Notes: generated from the sequence alone by a model not told the origin. DNA of 64,000 nt from Echiichthys vipera (GCA_963691815.1 OY829648.1:26094917-26158916), one strand, 5' to 3'. Counted from the first letter of the stretch, positions 44,540 to 55,379 are shown. Program-made: numbers and translations.

Positions 44540-45076
44540 GGGCATACTCACACTGTCCTTCCGTACCGCGACCCGGGCTTTAGGGTACTTGTCCCCCCTC
44601 CCTCTCCCCCCGCGCACCAGCCCCGTTTGTACTCACACTGCCAGGGCCGGCCAATGCTTCTTGCTGTCCATACGCCATCACGCCGTAACACGTCACACAC
44701 ATTGATCGCGTGTGTGTGGCTTTGTTTACAAATCTTTCCACAGACCTCGGAGTTTTTGTGCGTCTTGTCGACTGTTTTTGAATATTTTCATCCGACCAAA
44801 TCTGCAGTAAACACTCCACCTCCGCATCACACCAACGTGAACCTTTTACCGCCATTGTTGTTGTTGTTAAATATCCGCGCATGGTCCGTCCTTCTATTTA
44901 CATGTCCGAACAGGCGGACATAACACTACTGCCGTAGGGCTCGTGCTCGTGCTCGTACACGTGCGCACGCTCGTGCTCGTACATGTGCAAACGGCTCCGC
45001 TAAAGCCCACCTCTTTCAAGCGGGCCGTGGACTGCCGTGGCCGCAGTTATGCGCGGAACGGGTGCACTCACACTGC
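44540..45076. mobile_element. Harbinger-like insert with Myb-like fragment
   Basis: Flanked by TTA at 44537-44539 and 45077-45079, the target length used by PIF/Harbinger. It splits a copied transposase segment at CTTTA. On the minus strand at about 44855 it encodes MAVKGSRWCDAEVECLLQIW, like the Myb/SANT protein of Harbinger elements, and then frays. The ends contain ACTCACACTG in direct rather than clearly inverted orientation, so the TIR is not convincing. Confidence 0.5.
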
Positions 45077-45216
45077 TTAAAGGTACTATCCGTTTAATTC
45101 CGGTGGCATTTTTCGGCTTGCAAGCATTTCCCTGTGAATGATGCAATGCGTAGATTCACACTCACCGGTACCGGTACCGGTCCACGGCCCGGGGGTTGGG
45201 GACAACTGCTCTAGAT

Positions 45217-45406
45217 AGAGATTAGAACATTTCTCCAGACGTCTGTATCATTCTGATGTCCTCCTGCTAATAAATGCCTGCTGGCGCACTAAACTACCAA
45301 CGACTCTGCTGACTCCAGAAAGCCTTCTGTAGAATTTGAATTACGCAATATATACTCTGTGAGGTCCTTCTGATTTGACTAACGTATTGTGTGTAAAATT
45401 CCTACA
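45217..45406 (+). mobile_element. LTR 3' half (ERV family 1)
   Basis: Matches the last 190 bases of the LTRs at 20784 and 29254 (ATAGAGA..CCTACA). It is the right side of an LTR split by the ZBED hAT; its left side has counterpart 60768-61112 in copy B. Confidence 0.8.
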
Positions 45407-45720
45407 AGTCCCGTAAAGAAAATAATGCTGGACAGCTTCAGCCTCTGCTGGAGCTTGTTCCAAGTTGCAGGCGCAGCGTAGGAAAATGCCTTCTTGCCAA
45501 GTTCAGTACGGACTGACGGGATGGCAAACGAGATGTAGTCCAGGGACCGTAGGCTGCAATCGGACTGTTTCCGTACCAGATATATTGACAAATAAGAGGG
45601 GAGCATTCTGATAATGGATTTATAGATAAATAGATACCAGTGAGTGGTTCTGCGCATGGAAAGTGACGACCAGTTTGTGAGAGAGTATAAAGTACAGTGA
45701 TGTGTGAGGGGTTAACAGCC
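45407..45720 (-). mobile_element. LINE reverse-transcriptase C-terminal fragment
   Basis: The minus-strand frame has HWYLFIYKSIIRMLPSYL and RTELGKKAFSYAAPATWNKLQ, typical of the C-terminus of fish L2/CR1-like RTs. It abuts the LTR on one side and truncates the Ig-domain exon on the other. Confidence 0.65.
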
Positions 45721-46182
45721 AGTTATGTGCAGCGTCAGCTGGGCTGCTGGCTCTGTCAATGCTCCATTCCTCCACATCTCCATCCTTGCTCCACAATGAT
45801 CTGAGCAACACTTCTTCACCTCTCTTCCATTCAATGGAAAATTTCACATAGGTCAATAATTGTGGGTAAACACAGGGCAGGGACACTGGCTGTCCGACTA
45901 TGCCAAGGACGCACTCTTCCTCTGTGGAGAAATAAGTGAAACAGCACAGGGAAATGATCAGGAGGTTTCAGTGTAGATAGCCATGTCAGTGTGTATAGTA
46001 TGCATGACCAGACAGAGAGTCATCTTACCCAGACAGGCGCAGAAACCGAGGAAGCTGAGCAGCAGTGCTGTGCGCCACAGCACCACCGGCACCGCCCGCT
46101 GAGGGCACGTTTGTTCACTGAAGACGCAAAAACATTCCAAAGGAATTTTCCTTTTTAAACTGTAAAACGAACACAGGCCCAT
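45721..46182 (-). pseudogene. B7/CD276-like Ig-superfamily gene, first two exons
   Basis: Exon 1 (46182-46029) starts at ATG 46182 and ends in a hydrophobic signal-like stretch (VPVVLWRTALLLSFLGFCACLG) with donor GGTAAG. Exon 2 begins at 45921 after a CCACAG acceptor, in phase 1 as is usual for Ig domains. It encodes a V-set start: VSLPCVYPQLL with the first Cys and FSIEWKRGEEVLL with the core Trp. The exon is cut at about 45720 by a LINE fragment before the second Cys (YXC), so the domain is incomplete. The closest type is B7/CD276 or butyrophilin-like fish receptors. It may be a truncated duplicate. Confidence 0.6.
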
Positions 46183-47576
46183 TACTAACTAATCTGCCTA
46201 CGTAACTACACTTCCCTGTTTTCTGCTCACTCCCTTTAACAGCTCCAAGTCAAACACACAGCTCGCTTGTTGCCTCACTCTGAGTGAAGTCACTGTCAGT
46301 CATGTTGTGGCTTGTTGTTCCATACCTGCTCTCTCTCTTCTCCTCTGATTTAAATGACTTACAGTTAAACATAAAAACAACTCTTAAAACAGATTTCCAC
46401 GCAGAAATAACTGTGGAGACCTCAGCCCTCGTAGTTTCCAAAAGCATACATCCTGTTGAGAGTCACATTATGGAGATGGGTTGGACCTGTTTGACTTGTT
46501 TTCACGTCACACACGCCCACAACAAGGCTGTGATGTTAGCAGGGTAATATGACACCCGGCGAGATTCAAAAATCACAGCAGGCGCGCACTCTAAATCTGA
46601 AATTGTTTAAATGAACAAACTTAACTTTTCTTGGTTAAGTGCATTTTTAAACTGTTAATAGAGAGCGTTTAAAAGGACAGTTTCATATTTTTTGAAGTGC
46701 GGTTGTATGAAGTTTTTATCCATAGTCATTGTATCATCTACAGTAGATGATGGTCTGCACGCTCCCAGTTAGGAGAAGCAGACGGGAAGCTGCTGCGGAC
46801 GGGGGCAGCAGCTAAATGTATTTTAGTCAGCTTAACAGGCTCACCTAAAATGTTTATATCAGTTTAGGTTTACGTTTTATGTAGAATTTTTTTACAACTT
46901 TATGCCATCAGACAGCCTTGTTTAAGTTTGTGCAGGGGTAACTGAAGCCATTGTATCGCTCTCTTCAAAGCCACATGACTCCATTGACAGTAATCGTTTC
47001 TCAGGACACAGGAGTTGCTGGTCTACTGCTGCCTCTATCTGTTAGTTTGATATTGTGTTACTTTGGTGTTTTAAAGGGTTAGGGTATGAGGGGAAAAAAA
47101 ACTTTTTTATATTTGATATAAGAATTTGATTTAAGTTTCCATGTGTTTTTTTTGTTTCTCTCTGTGGTCATTTTACTATCTATTTTTAATCATTTTGTGA
47201 TTTTATTTTTCCAGCAACATTTTTTGAGTCAGGGCCCCTGACTTTATGGGCCCCAGGGCCTGTGCCCAGTAAGCCCATACAGTAACCCATCCATGTATTT
47301 AACGGCAGTACTTAAACTCAATATCAATAGAATATAGAAATACTTGTAAATGTGTAAATATTCCCTCTGTAAGTGACTGCCGGACACACCCCTCTCTCTC
47401 TGACTGCTGATCGCACAGATACGAGTCAGGGATGTTTCCCTCTCAGTCCTCAGGACCAAACACACCACGGCTGTGCAGCTAAACACAAAGAACAAAATGT
47501 AGGCTGCAAATATTCATCATTTGTGATGTTTTTGTTTCATTCAATAGTCAGACATTTTAACCTCATTGGTCTAGAA
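46183..47576. other. Noncoding region
   Basis: No convincing gene. It would be the 5' side of the B7-like exons. The short frame 46284-46547 has no start context or domain. A GGGCCCC-rich patch at 47225-47270 looks like an old hAT end fragment. Confidence 0.4.
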
Positions 47577-47960
47577 CAGGGGTCTGCAACCTTTACTATC
47601 AAAAGAGCAATTTTGCCCCCTCTTCCACCAGATAAAATTTGTCTGGAGCCGCAAAACATATCTGATGTCACAGCTTATAAAGGTTTACATATAGTTACTG
47701 TTAACATTTTATTCCTATTATTACCTGTCCTAAAATTGTTGTTGTTCGCTAATTCATCGCCACATATCGAGCATAGAGGTAAGCCATGTTCATGTAAAAG
47801 CAAATCAATACGTCGACGAAACACTACTTTCCTTCAATATTTTTCTGGGGGGATTTATCCACCATCAGTGCGGGTCACCAACTCAAGATTAGCCACCTGC
47901 AGGGAAAGGCGCTGGGCCGTAGACCTAGGATGTGACGCATATTTTAGTTTCACGTAGACC
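47577..47960. mobile_element. hAT end fragment
   Basis: CAGGGGTCTGCAACCTTTACTATCAAAAGAGC is a familiar hAT terminus. The opposite end is not found; the sequence loses similarity after CACCAACTCAAG near 47880. Boundary on the right is a guess. Confidence 0.5.
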
Positions 47961-48613
47961 CATACAAAACACGGAGTTAATGAATTTTGTTATTTCTGAT
48001 TGACTGGATTTTAAAAAATCCATATTTTAGTCTTCACAAACAAATAGATGCTTATTGCTATTACTTGTTTATACATTTCTGTCAGTTTATCCTCAAAATA
48101 TTAATATTTGATCCAATATTTTATTTAAACAGAGCTTATAATTATACATTCAGATTTTTCACATTTAATCTCAGCTGTGATACTTTGCATAATAAAGGAC
48201 AGATATTTGACAATTTCACATCCATGAAATGATGAAACGTTTAAACTGTTGAAATGTTCATAGTGAGACTCCTACTATTAAAATGTATGATTGAGAATGT
48301 CTCATCTGTTAATCCTAAAATTGTCCCTCAGTGAAATATTTACAGTGATGAATAATTTTGTTTAGGAAAATAATATCCGGGTCTTTATCATATTCAGTGT
48401 TGTGAAATCTATGTGAAGTGACATTCAACTGAAAAGAACACAGAATTTAATGTTGTTTTAACTGTTTTATTTAATACCGATGTGTTTGAATGGATTGTAT
48501 TGGGGGGGGGGGGGGGTCATAGAATGTTGGCAAGAGTTGGCAATTCACCCCGGAATCCCCAGAGTTTTGATGTTTTAAACTGCTTTGTGACATCACACAG
48601 CTGTTAGAACACG
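47961..48613. other. AT-rich upstream region of coiled-coil gene
   Basis: No gene seen. Contains a run of 15 G (48502-48516). Confidence 0.5.
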
Positions 48614-48621
48614 TATAAATA
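48614..48621 (+). promoter_or_regulatory. TATA box of coiled-coil gene
   Basis: TATAAATA lies 123 bases before the ATG at 48744. Start of transcription would fall near 48645, followed by a leader with direct repeats of CTCAGACATC. Confidence 0.6.
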
Positions 48622-48743
48622 GGACAAAGTACTTTTCAACTCACTTTCAACCGCATTACTTCACAACTCAGACATCGAATCACTTTGAAGCTCAGACATC
48701 AAATAACTTCGCAACCTGAAGACTGTTGCTATTAAGAACAGAA

Positions 48744-50324
48744 ATGGGAGAAAACAAGAGTGACATGCATGAAGCAGAACCAAAAGGTCCACAGGAGTGG
48801 TGCCTGGAGGTGAGACAGAGGATCAAGGCTCTCACAAATAAACGTGAGGAGTTAACAAGTCTGCATGAGGAGCTCCCCACTGACCTAAGTCTCCAGATTA
48901 CCAAACGCAGAGAGCTGGAGGAAGGCCACGAGGTGCTCCCAACCCAGCCAGAGGCTGAGACTCAAGAACATCGAGAGGTGCTCAGGTCCAATGTCTCAAA
49001 TGGTCCAAGGAAGGAAAGAAGGCCGCCTCAAACCTACAGGCCAACACAAACCTACCGACCGGTACAAATGCACGGACCGGCACAAAACTACGGGCCGCCT
49101 CAAACCTATGGGCCGACACAAACCTATGGACTGCCCCAACAGTATGGGCCGCCACAAATGTACGGGCCGCCACAAATGCATGGTCCGCCACAAATGCACG
49201 GACTGCCTCAACAGTACGGGCCGCCACAAATGTACGGGCCGCCACAAATGCATGGTCCGCCACAAATGCACGGACCGGCACAAATGTATGGACAGCCACA
49301 AATGTACGGACCCCCGCAAATGCATGGTCCGCCAAAAATGCATGGTCCGCCACAAATGCACGGACCGGCACAAATGTATGGACCACCCCAAATGCATGGA
49401 CCGCCACAAATGCAGGGACCGCCAAAAATGTACGGACCAGCAAGACAAAAATACCAGGGGCCAAGACAACATTATCAGCCACAGCGAGCGCCTCACTTCC
49501 AGCCAAAGGTTGAGAGTCCAAGAATCCAAAAGGTGGATAATGTCAACAAGGAGCTCCCAGCACAGAAAGAGGTGGTTACTCCGAGACCCAAAGATGTTGA
49601 GAATGTCAACACGGAGCTGCCCACCGAACCCTACGTGCCTATGAAGTTTCTCGGTCAGAGCCTAAAGGAGGCAAATGACCTTCGGCAGCTGGAAAAAGAG
49701 ATGCAGTCGGATGTGGAGCAGATGGCAGCTATCGACAAGGCCAAGCGCTGTGACAGAGAGAAGATGTTGGAGGAGGAGCAGAGATTAAAACTTGAGCATG
49801 AAGAGGAGGTGCAGAAGCTCAAAGAATACTTACAAAATTTGAGTTTGCCCTCCAAAGAGCTTCAAGCTGAGACACTGAATCAGTCAAACGTCCAGGTACC
49901 AGCAGAGGCCCTCATGAAAGAAATGAAGGAAGGCAACACTGAGTCAATCTCCAAGGACCAGGTGCAGGTTGAAACAGTGCAAGATAAACAAGCAGCCATT
50001 GAGCAGGAGATTAAGCTCCTGCAGAGTGAAGCCTGCAAAGCAAAGGTGAATGCCTTTCAGATGGAGGACTACCAGAGGCAGATGGACGTGATGACCAGCT
50101 CCAACCTCCAGCTGGCCTGCCAAATCAAAGCGCAGGAGGAGGCCTATCAGACTCTTCAACAACAGATGGAGCCCCAAACCTGCCACCTGACTGAGACGGC
50201 TGAGGACGTTGGAGAGAAAGACACTCCGATGAAGGCTCCTGAAAAACAGGAGAAGATTTCACGTTGGAGAAAATTCAAGAAGGCGGTCACTCCAAGACAT
50301 CGCCGTCAAAACAAGACCAAGTAG
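48744..50324 (+). CDS. Intronless coiled-coil protein with PPQM(Y/H)G repeats, 526 aa
   Basis: I do not recognise the family. The first ATG is at 48744 (MGENKSDMHEAEP); an upstream in-frame TTG is not used. Residues about 1-90 are charged and helical, with EVRQRIKALTNKREEL. Residues 93-236 hold about 21-24 copies of a six-residue unit PPQMYG/PPQMHG. Residues 285-500 are a long Glu/Gln/Lys/Leu coiled coil, and the last 20 are basic with WRKFKKAV. No signal peptide or membrane span, so cytosolic or nuclear. A TATA box and polyA signal flank it, and a partial copy lies at 1-622, so it is probably expressed. The repeats are encoded by near-identical 18-base units and may vary in number. Confidence 0.8.
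   Translation: MGENKSDMHEAEPKGPQEWCLEVRQRIKALTNKREELTSLHEELPTDLSLQITKRRELEEGHEVLPTQPEAETQEHREVLRSNVSNGPRKERRPPQTYRPTQTYRPVQMHGPAQNYGPPQTYGPTQTYGLPQQYGPPQMYGPPQMHGPPQMHGLPQQYGPPQMYGPPQMHGPPQMHGPAQMYGQPQMYGPPQMHGPPKMHGPPQMHGPAQMYGPPQMHGPPQMQGPPKMYGPARQKYQGPRQHYQPQRAPHFQPKVESPRIQKVDNVNKELPAQKEVVTPRPKDVENVNTELPTEPYVPMKFLGQSLKEANDLRQLEKEMQSDVEQMAAIDKAKRCDREKMLEEEQRLKLEHEEEVQKLKEYLQNLSLPSKELQAETLNQSNVQVPAEALMKEMKEGNTESISKDQVQVETVQDKQAAIEQEIKLLQSEACKAKVNAFQMEDYQRQMDVMTSSNLQLACQIKAQEEAYQTLQQQMEPQTCHLTETAEDVGEKDTPMKAPEKQEKISRWRKFKKAVTPRHRRQNKTK
49020..49450 (+). repeat. 18-bp coding tandem repeat
   Basis: Units like CCGCCACAAATGCACGGA code for PPQMHG; variants give PAQMYG, LPQQYG and PPKMHG. Larger blocks (about 72 bases, near 49137-49199 and 49209-49271) repeat as well. 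Confidence 0.9.
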
Positions 50325-50492
50325 GCTGAGGTGTGAAACCTCAGGGCACATCAGGCCGTATCAGACTGAAGAGGCCGTAGTGCAGCGCAGTGGTTCAGTG
50401 TTCCTCAGACAGCTGGTTTCTGTCTGTCAGGACATTGTATGTTCCACTGTGTCTGCGTGGGTTTCCTCCCGGTGCTCCGGTTCCTCCCACAA

Positions 50493-50498
50493 AATAAA
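50493..50498 (+). promoter_or_regulatory. Polyadenylation signal of coiled-coil gene copy B
   Basis: AATAAA 169 bases after the stop, conserved with copy A. Confidence 0.6.
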
Positions 50499-52355
50499 GA
50501 ATAATGACTATAAAGATAGCAATAAATCTTTAAAAAGATAAATACTTTCTGTACAGTTGTGTTTCTGCAGAGCAGTGTTTCTCACATGGGGGTAAAATAT
50601 TTTAAAGGTACATTATTGGTAAAAGTTTGAAAAACAGCGTTGTTGAGTATTGAGAATTCTTCAGTGTGTATAATCAAATATATGAGTAAACTCAGAGAGG
50701 AGAAAGTTAATTCACAAATAAAGCTCCATCCAAAGTCTTGAACGTTACTTTTCCAATGTTGGAATATGCTTGAATTCAAATATAGTCCTTAAAAAACTGC
50801 TATGTTTCATCGACACAGTGACTAAATGTGTTGTTTGAGGTATCTTGAAAAGTTGTATGACAAATACAAAATGCAGGATTTTCTTTAATGTAAATTTGTT
50901 TTTTCTAAATTGTTAAATTATTTTCTAAAAAAGTGATTAAAATGACATATAATGACATTAAAAATCTAATATTCCTTCACATATCATATGTAAAATAATA
51001 TAGACAAATGAAAAACCAAGTAACGTCCCAACACTTGTCACCTTGGGTCGGGTGGCGGCACCAGAGACTCCAGCTTGGAGCATCAGTTGACTTCCAGTGA
51101 CCATACACACCAGGAACAGCCGAGGACGAGAAAATAAAACATGCAGATAGTTTTGATTTTACTATGTCTGTCTCCACCCCAATACAACATTTAAAAAATG
51201 ATTTGATTTTGTGTTCCAAGGATTATTAAAACATGATAACGGAGATTAAAAGATTATCGTTCTCATTTTCTACAGCGTACGTCTTTTTAAAGAGTTACTG
51301 AGTCAATTTGTTGAATATAGTTTATTGAAATGTGTATTTCCTTTTGTATTTAAATGTACATATGTTTAAATATTATTTCTCTCATTATTCAGCAAAATCT
51401 TTTCCAGAGAATAATCCTCAAAATAAACATGTTGTCATTTCTTTTGTAAAAAATGAAGTTCTTTATTAACTTTGATCATCTTTACTGTTGTTTAGCAGGA
51501 AAAGCTTTTAGTAGAATGATGAAAGCATCACCAGTTGAATCTAAGATTATACTTTATTTTTATTTATGGCTCCATTTTGCATCCCTACTGTGGAGAGCTC
51601 AGAAGGTTTTTTCTATGGGAGTAGCCCTCAGATTGGTCACAATGTCATTGTCTTGGTTTATGTTGTTTTGTTCTTTTTTATGTGTGTTTGGGACTTTGTT
51701 GTGTATGTTATTTTGTTTTTTTTGTTCTGTTTTACCCTTCCTCCCCACTCTCTTTCTCCACTACTACAGAATACTTTAAGGTCATGCAGTGTCATTCTAA
51801 CTTATTATTATTGTTCCTATGGCTAATGCTGTAAAGAAAGGTACTGGGGTGCGTCTTAACTCCTGAAATACTGAGGGAATGAACAAGGCGATCAAATTCG
51901 GTAAGGTCCTGACACAGTTACAGCACCTGTAAGAAACACATCTCAAAACAGCCGACACCTCACATAATAAGAGGTCGTGGATGAGCCACTTATTGAGGTA
52001 GCTATCAAAATTGATTTCTTCTTACTCGATAACCTCCTGGACTGTATGAATGCATGTGAATATCACCCAATAGTCACTTCTGACCCAGTCCTACCACTGT
52101 TGACATTAGTTTCCCCTGAGAGAGGTTTAGTACGTACCATCTGTCAAAATGTGATGACGTCACATAAATTTTATAATGAAAAAATAATGCCTAAAAAATA
52201 CATAAGTCCCGCCCCTTTCAAAATGTGTTGATAACATATAATTTTGTGGGGGTTATTGGGAGCGGTGCATTGCCAAACCATACTATGTATGTATGGTTTG
52301 GCAATCCAAGGACGACTCCTGAAAAAAAGCGGGAAAAGATATATGTCAAAAGTCA
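50499..52355. other. Duplicated noncoding flank, copy B
   Basis: Equals 797-5251 of copy A without the two transposon insertions. No gene seen. Confidence 0.6.
52269..52305. repeat. Perfect 15-bp hairpin, copy B
   Basis: Same hairpin as 5155-5191, unchanged. Confidence 0.75.
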
Positions 52356-52361
52356 ACTGTT

Positions 52362-52850
52362 AGGTGAAAACATTTTTCAACAGGCTCACAGACAAAAACA
52401 AACTTCCTTCAAAGAGAAAACACATGTCCTGTACATGAAATGAATAAAGCAATATTTTCTTATGACCTTAGTTATTTCAAGGAAAACATTTTCAACAGGC
52501 AAACAGCAAAAAAGAAAATGTCCTTCAAAAATAAAATGTGTTCCTTAATATCAAGATAAAGACGCTTTGCCTTTTACCTCCGTGAACATGTGCTCTGCCT
52601 CCCACCGAGCTTGAAACACCCTGTTCTCATCGTCCACCTTCCCTTTAGCCATTATTGGGGGAGGGGGGGGGGGGTGCTGAACGTTGACATCTGCCCTGAA
52701 TGCTTAAGAATATTGAAGACAGGGCGGGCCACTTGCGGCGCTACAGTGAGTTTGCGGGCTACTGTTGCATTGTGGGTAATGTAGTTTTTTGCGTGAAAAA
52801 CACCAGCAGGCGGCTGTGGCGTGCGGGCCGGTTCTAATACTAATCAGCTC
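52362..52850. mobile_element. GTF2IRD2-like hAT remnant, copy B
   Basis: Matches 12397-12882. The left half of the hAT, the Maverick left end and the terminal gene are all deleted between TGTTA and GGTGAAAAC at about 52361. Confidence 0.65.
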
Positions 52851-54425
52851 CACCTCCACCAAATGATGACCGCAATGTTGAGGATGACATGGAGTTTATC
52901 GATCGAGGGAGATTTAACAATCAAGAGATACGTTCTTTTCTTGGCTTTCCACCACCTGCCACTGTTCCCAATTTTCATGAATTTTATCTGAATGTTACAA
53001 ACGGTTTTGAGGACAGAATTTCAACAGTGATCCAGAGAGCCAACCTCCAACCAAATGATGTTATCCAGGTAACACTGCGAGCTGAGCGATTACAAAACGA
53101 TGTTTCAATGATTCAGCGGTATGGAAGTGGTTCAGTGTCTGAATTTCAACAGCTTTTAGACCGGCTGGTTCAGAGTAACTTCTCTATTTTCTCCGATGGG
53201 TCTCTTGAGCTCATTGTCAATCTGGTGAGACCACCACGCGGGGGTGGTAAGAGACAGATTGAAACATGCTTTACGAGTGAAATTATGAAAAAAAAAAGCT
53301 AAGCATCTATTTGTATTTCCCACCCACAATCAGACATGTTTTGCTGTTAATCTCGCCATGCTGGCAAACCCCAAGTTGACAATGATGGCAGCCTACAATG
53401 TAGGCTGCGACATCCACACCCTGGTAGGGTTGAGCCTGGATACAATGGTCACATTTGATGACATTGCTAAATTTGAAGATTTATTGGGTTGTAAAATCAT
53501 CGTCTTTTACCAGACCAGTCACTCTACGCAGCGCGCAAGTTCTGAAACTCAGGGATGCTATATGAGTAAAAAAGAAAGCTCAGCTAAAGAGAAAATGAGC
53601 AGCAAAAAAATGGTGTTTTTTTTTATTTTGAGACCAGTCAAACTGGAGGAACTCATCTTCCAGTGTTTGTAGCAGCTCGATCACACAAAGGGGAGGAATG
53701 CGTCTGGGAGGGGCCTTAATGCGCTGTAAATTTCCTCCTCCATCACCGGAAGAATCGGCATAAAAACACCACCTTCAGATCACACTACGGGAAAGGTTTT
53801 GATCATCACATTATTTTGAATGCTTTTGTGTCTCAAGGCTTGACACCGCATATCATAGCACAGGGAAGTAAAATCATTCTGATCGTTGATAAAGACTTTC
53901 AACTTAAATTTATTGACTCATTCACTTTCATCCCGATCCCACTGAGAGATTTCAGCAAATCTCTGAATTGTAAAGCAGAATTAAAAAAGGGCTACTTCCC
54001 ACACAAGTAGGAAGAATGGAGGGGAGGTTAAATTTGGTCGCTTTTCGGTGGACGGATTTGCAGAGGTGTCAAATACGCATTTGAATATATGGGGTGTGTC
54101 TGGCACGGCTGTGACTCATGTTTCAACCCTCACGACATTTCTCCTCTCGCAGGAGTCTGTTTTAACCAGCTTTACTCAGACAGCACGAGGAGAATAGAGC
54201 ACTTAAAACAAGCCTTTAACGTGGCGTCTGTCGTGGTGATGTGGGAGCATGAATGGAATCGGCTGAAGAAAACTGATCAAGGTGTTCAATCTTTCTTAGA
54301 GAATTTTCAATACCCCATCCCACTAGAGCCTTATATGGGGGGCGCACTTCGGCTTTCCGACTACGCCATGTTGTGGGATCCGATGAGCGTATTCATTATG
54401 TGGATTTTTGCTCTTTATAAAGAAG
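52851..54425 (+). pseudogene. Maverick family-B DNA polymerase, copy B
   Basis: The N-terminal frame 52889-53302 and its shifted continuation to 53515 equal copy A. Then 500 bases with the zinc-rich part are deleted. An exonuclease-region block follows at 53805-54010 (NAFVSQGLTPHIIAQGSKI, FIPIPLRDFSKSLNCKAELKKGYFP). Next come GCVWHGCDSCFNP and FQYPIPLEP, and, in another frame, DERIHYVDFCSLY, the start of the palm motif (Asp, Ser-Leu-Tyr). The sequence then jumps directly to ATPase. The rest of the palm and thumb, including the YXDTD-type motif, is deleted. Confidence 0.75.
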
Positions 54426-54780
54426 AAATGCAAAGATTAAATTTATTGAAGGGATTCCTGAGTCTTTGACGGATGAAAATATTTTTCCATCAAAACAACA
54501 CACCCTTTTAATCGTGGACGACCTGCTTCAATCAGCCATGCATAATCACGAATTTTCACGAGCCTTTACTGAATACAGACACCATCGAAAGCTATCTGTA
54601 ATTTTTTTAGTTCAAAACTTGTTTCATCAAGGAAAGTATAGTAGAACCATCAGTTTAAACACAAATTATTTTGTGCTCTTCAAATCTCCGCGTGATAAAA
54701 TGCAGATAAGAATTTTAGCCCAGCAAATGTTTCCGGGACAAAGAGAATTTTTTCTAGAGAGTTTTAATGATGCAAAACTG
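54426..54780 (+). pseudogene. Maverick A32-like packaging ATPase, C-terminal part
   Basis: A genome-packaging ATPase of the FtsK/HerA-A32 type. The frame shows GIPESLTDENIFPS, the Walker B block TLLIVDDLLQ (about 54502-54531), FLVQNLFHQGKYSRTISLN with the sensor-like Gln-Asn, and FVLFKSPRDKMQIRILAQQMFPG. The Walker A half is missing because the gene is joined to polymerase sequence at about 54425. At about 54780 it fuses in frame to the PX-like protein, again through a deletion. Confidence 0.75.
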
Positions 54781-54918
54781 ATCAAACTCTTAGCTGATTG
54801 GAAAACGACACTAAAACACAAGCGTGAGCTGCTCACACAGACTGGTGGTGGGTTCCTTCTCCCATTATTAGGAGCTGCCATCCCATTCTTAACTAGTTTG
54901 TTTACTGGTCGGAAATAG
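54781..54918 (+). pseudogene. Maverick PX-like small hydrophobic protein, C-terminal part
   Basis: KRELLTQTGGGFLLPLLGAA and IPFLTSLFTGRK match the Gly-rich hydrophobic end of the PX-type protein that follows the ATPase in vertebrate Mavericks. Its N-terminal half is lost in the ATPase fusion. Role not established; the hydrophobic Gly-rich span suggests membrane contact. Confidence 0.55.
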
Positions 54919-54941
54919 TTACAGAGCGATTCTCTCCTGCC

Positions 54942-55275
54942 ATGGAGTCGTTTAATAAAATGTACATGATTTCTCCACAACAACTTGAGATTTTAAGGCA
55001 GAAGAAAACCTCGAGTGAAAACATGAGTGAGAGGGCTCAGCATGTTTTGGAGGAGAAAATAGATCATGTGTTAAAACAACCCGGCTCGACATACACCAAG
55101 AATGTCCGGTATAATGATCTGCTTGAGAAATATCTGAATTTACTCAGAAAAGAGGAGAGTCGCCCCCATGAGGTAGTGTTAAAACTACCCACCGCGGACA
55201 GAAATCTCCCGAGGGTGATATTGTGCGGGTAGAAAACGATGAGGACGCCGATTCTTCAGACACTGTTGAATCTTA
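54942..55275 (+). pseudogene. Maverick PY-like gene
   Basis: ATG 54942, MESFNKMYMISPQQLEILRQ, then RYNDLLEKYLNLL, a helical protein located directly after PX. A frameshift near 55215 sends the frame to an early stop; the alternative frame continues with the acidic ENDEDADSSDTVES end. Known only as a conserved Maverick protein (PY-type); function unknown. Confidence 0.55.
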
Positions 55276-55379
55276 GAGAATTTACCCTCACGGAGTTGGA
55301 AAAATGCTGCCTATATTTTACAGAAGATACGCCAATCAGACCTTCTCTAATGGAATCGATCCGGGGAGATAATCGTCAG

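Larger units (their letters stand above)
42755..45208 (-). mobile_element. ZBED-type hAT, copy A, left end lost and internally deleted
   Basis: The right end GGTTGGGGACAACTG stops at 45208 and is followed by the target copy CTCTAGAT (45209-45216). The left TIR is missing; the sequence starts at TAGACTGTTTATATTGCC, equal to 61210 in copy B. Relative to copy B about 745 bases of the transposase gene are lost at 43735. Near the right end it carries a duplicated transposase segment with a Harbinger-like insert. Confidence 0.8.

Noticed and set aside
44928..44992. CTCGTGCTCGTAC repeats considered as a regulatory cluster
   Set aside because: Short degenerate repeat inside the Harbinger-like insert with no further support.
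46284..46547. 87-codon plus-strand frame beginning with a signal-like segment
   Set aside because: No domain, no splice or promoter context, and it lies upstream of the B7-like gene on the opposite strand.
48982..49521. Long open frames antisense and out of frame to the hexapeptide repeats (177-217 codons)
   Set aside because: They are a by-product of the 18-base repeat unit, which leaves all frames open; composition is repetitive and no start or homology supports them.
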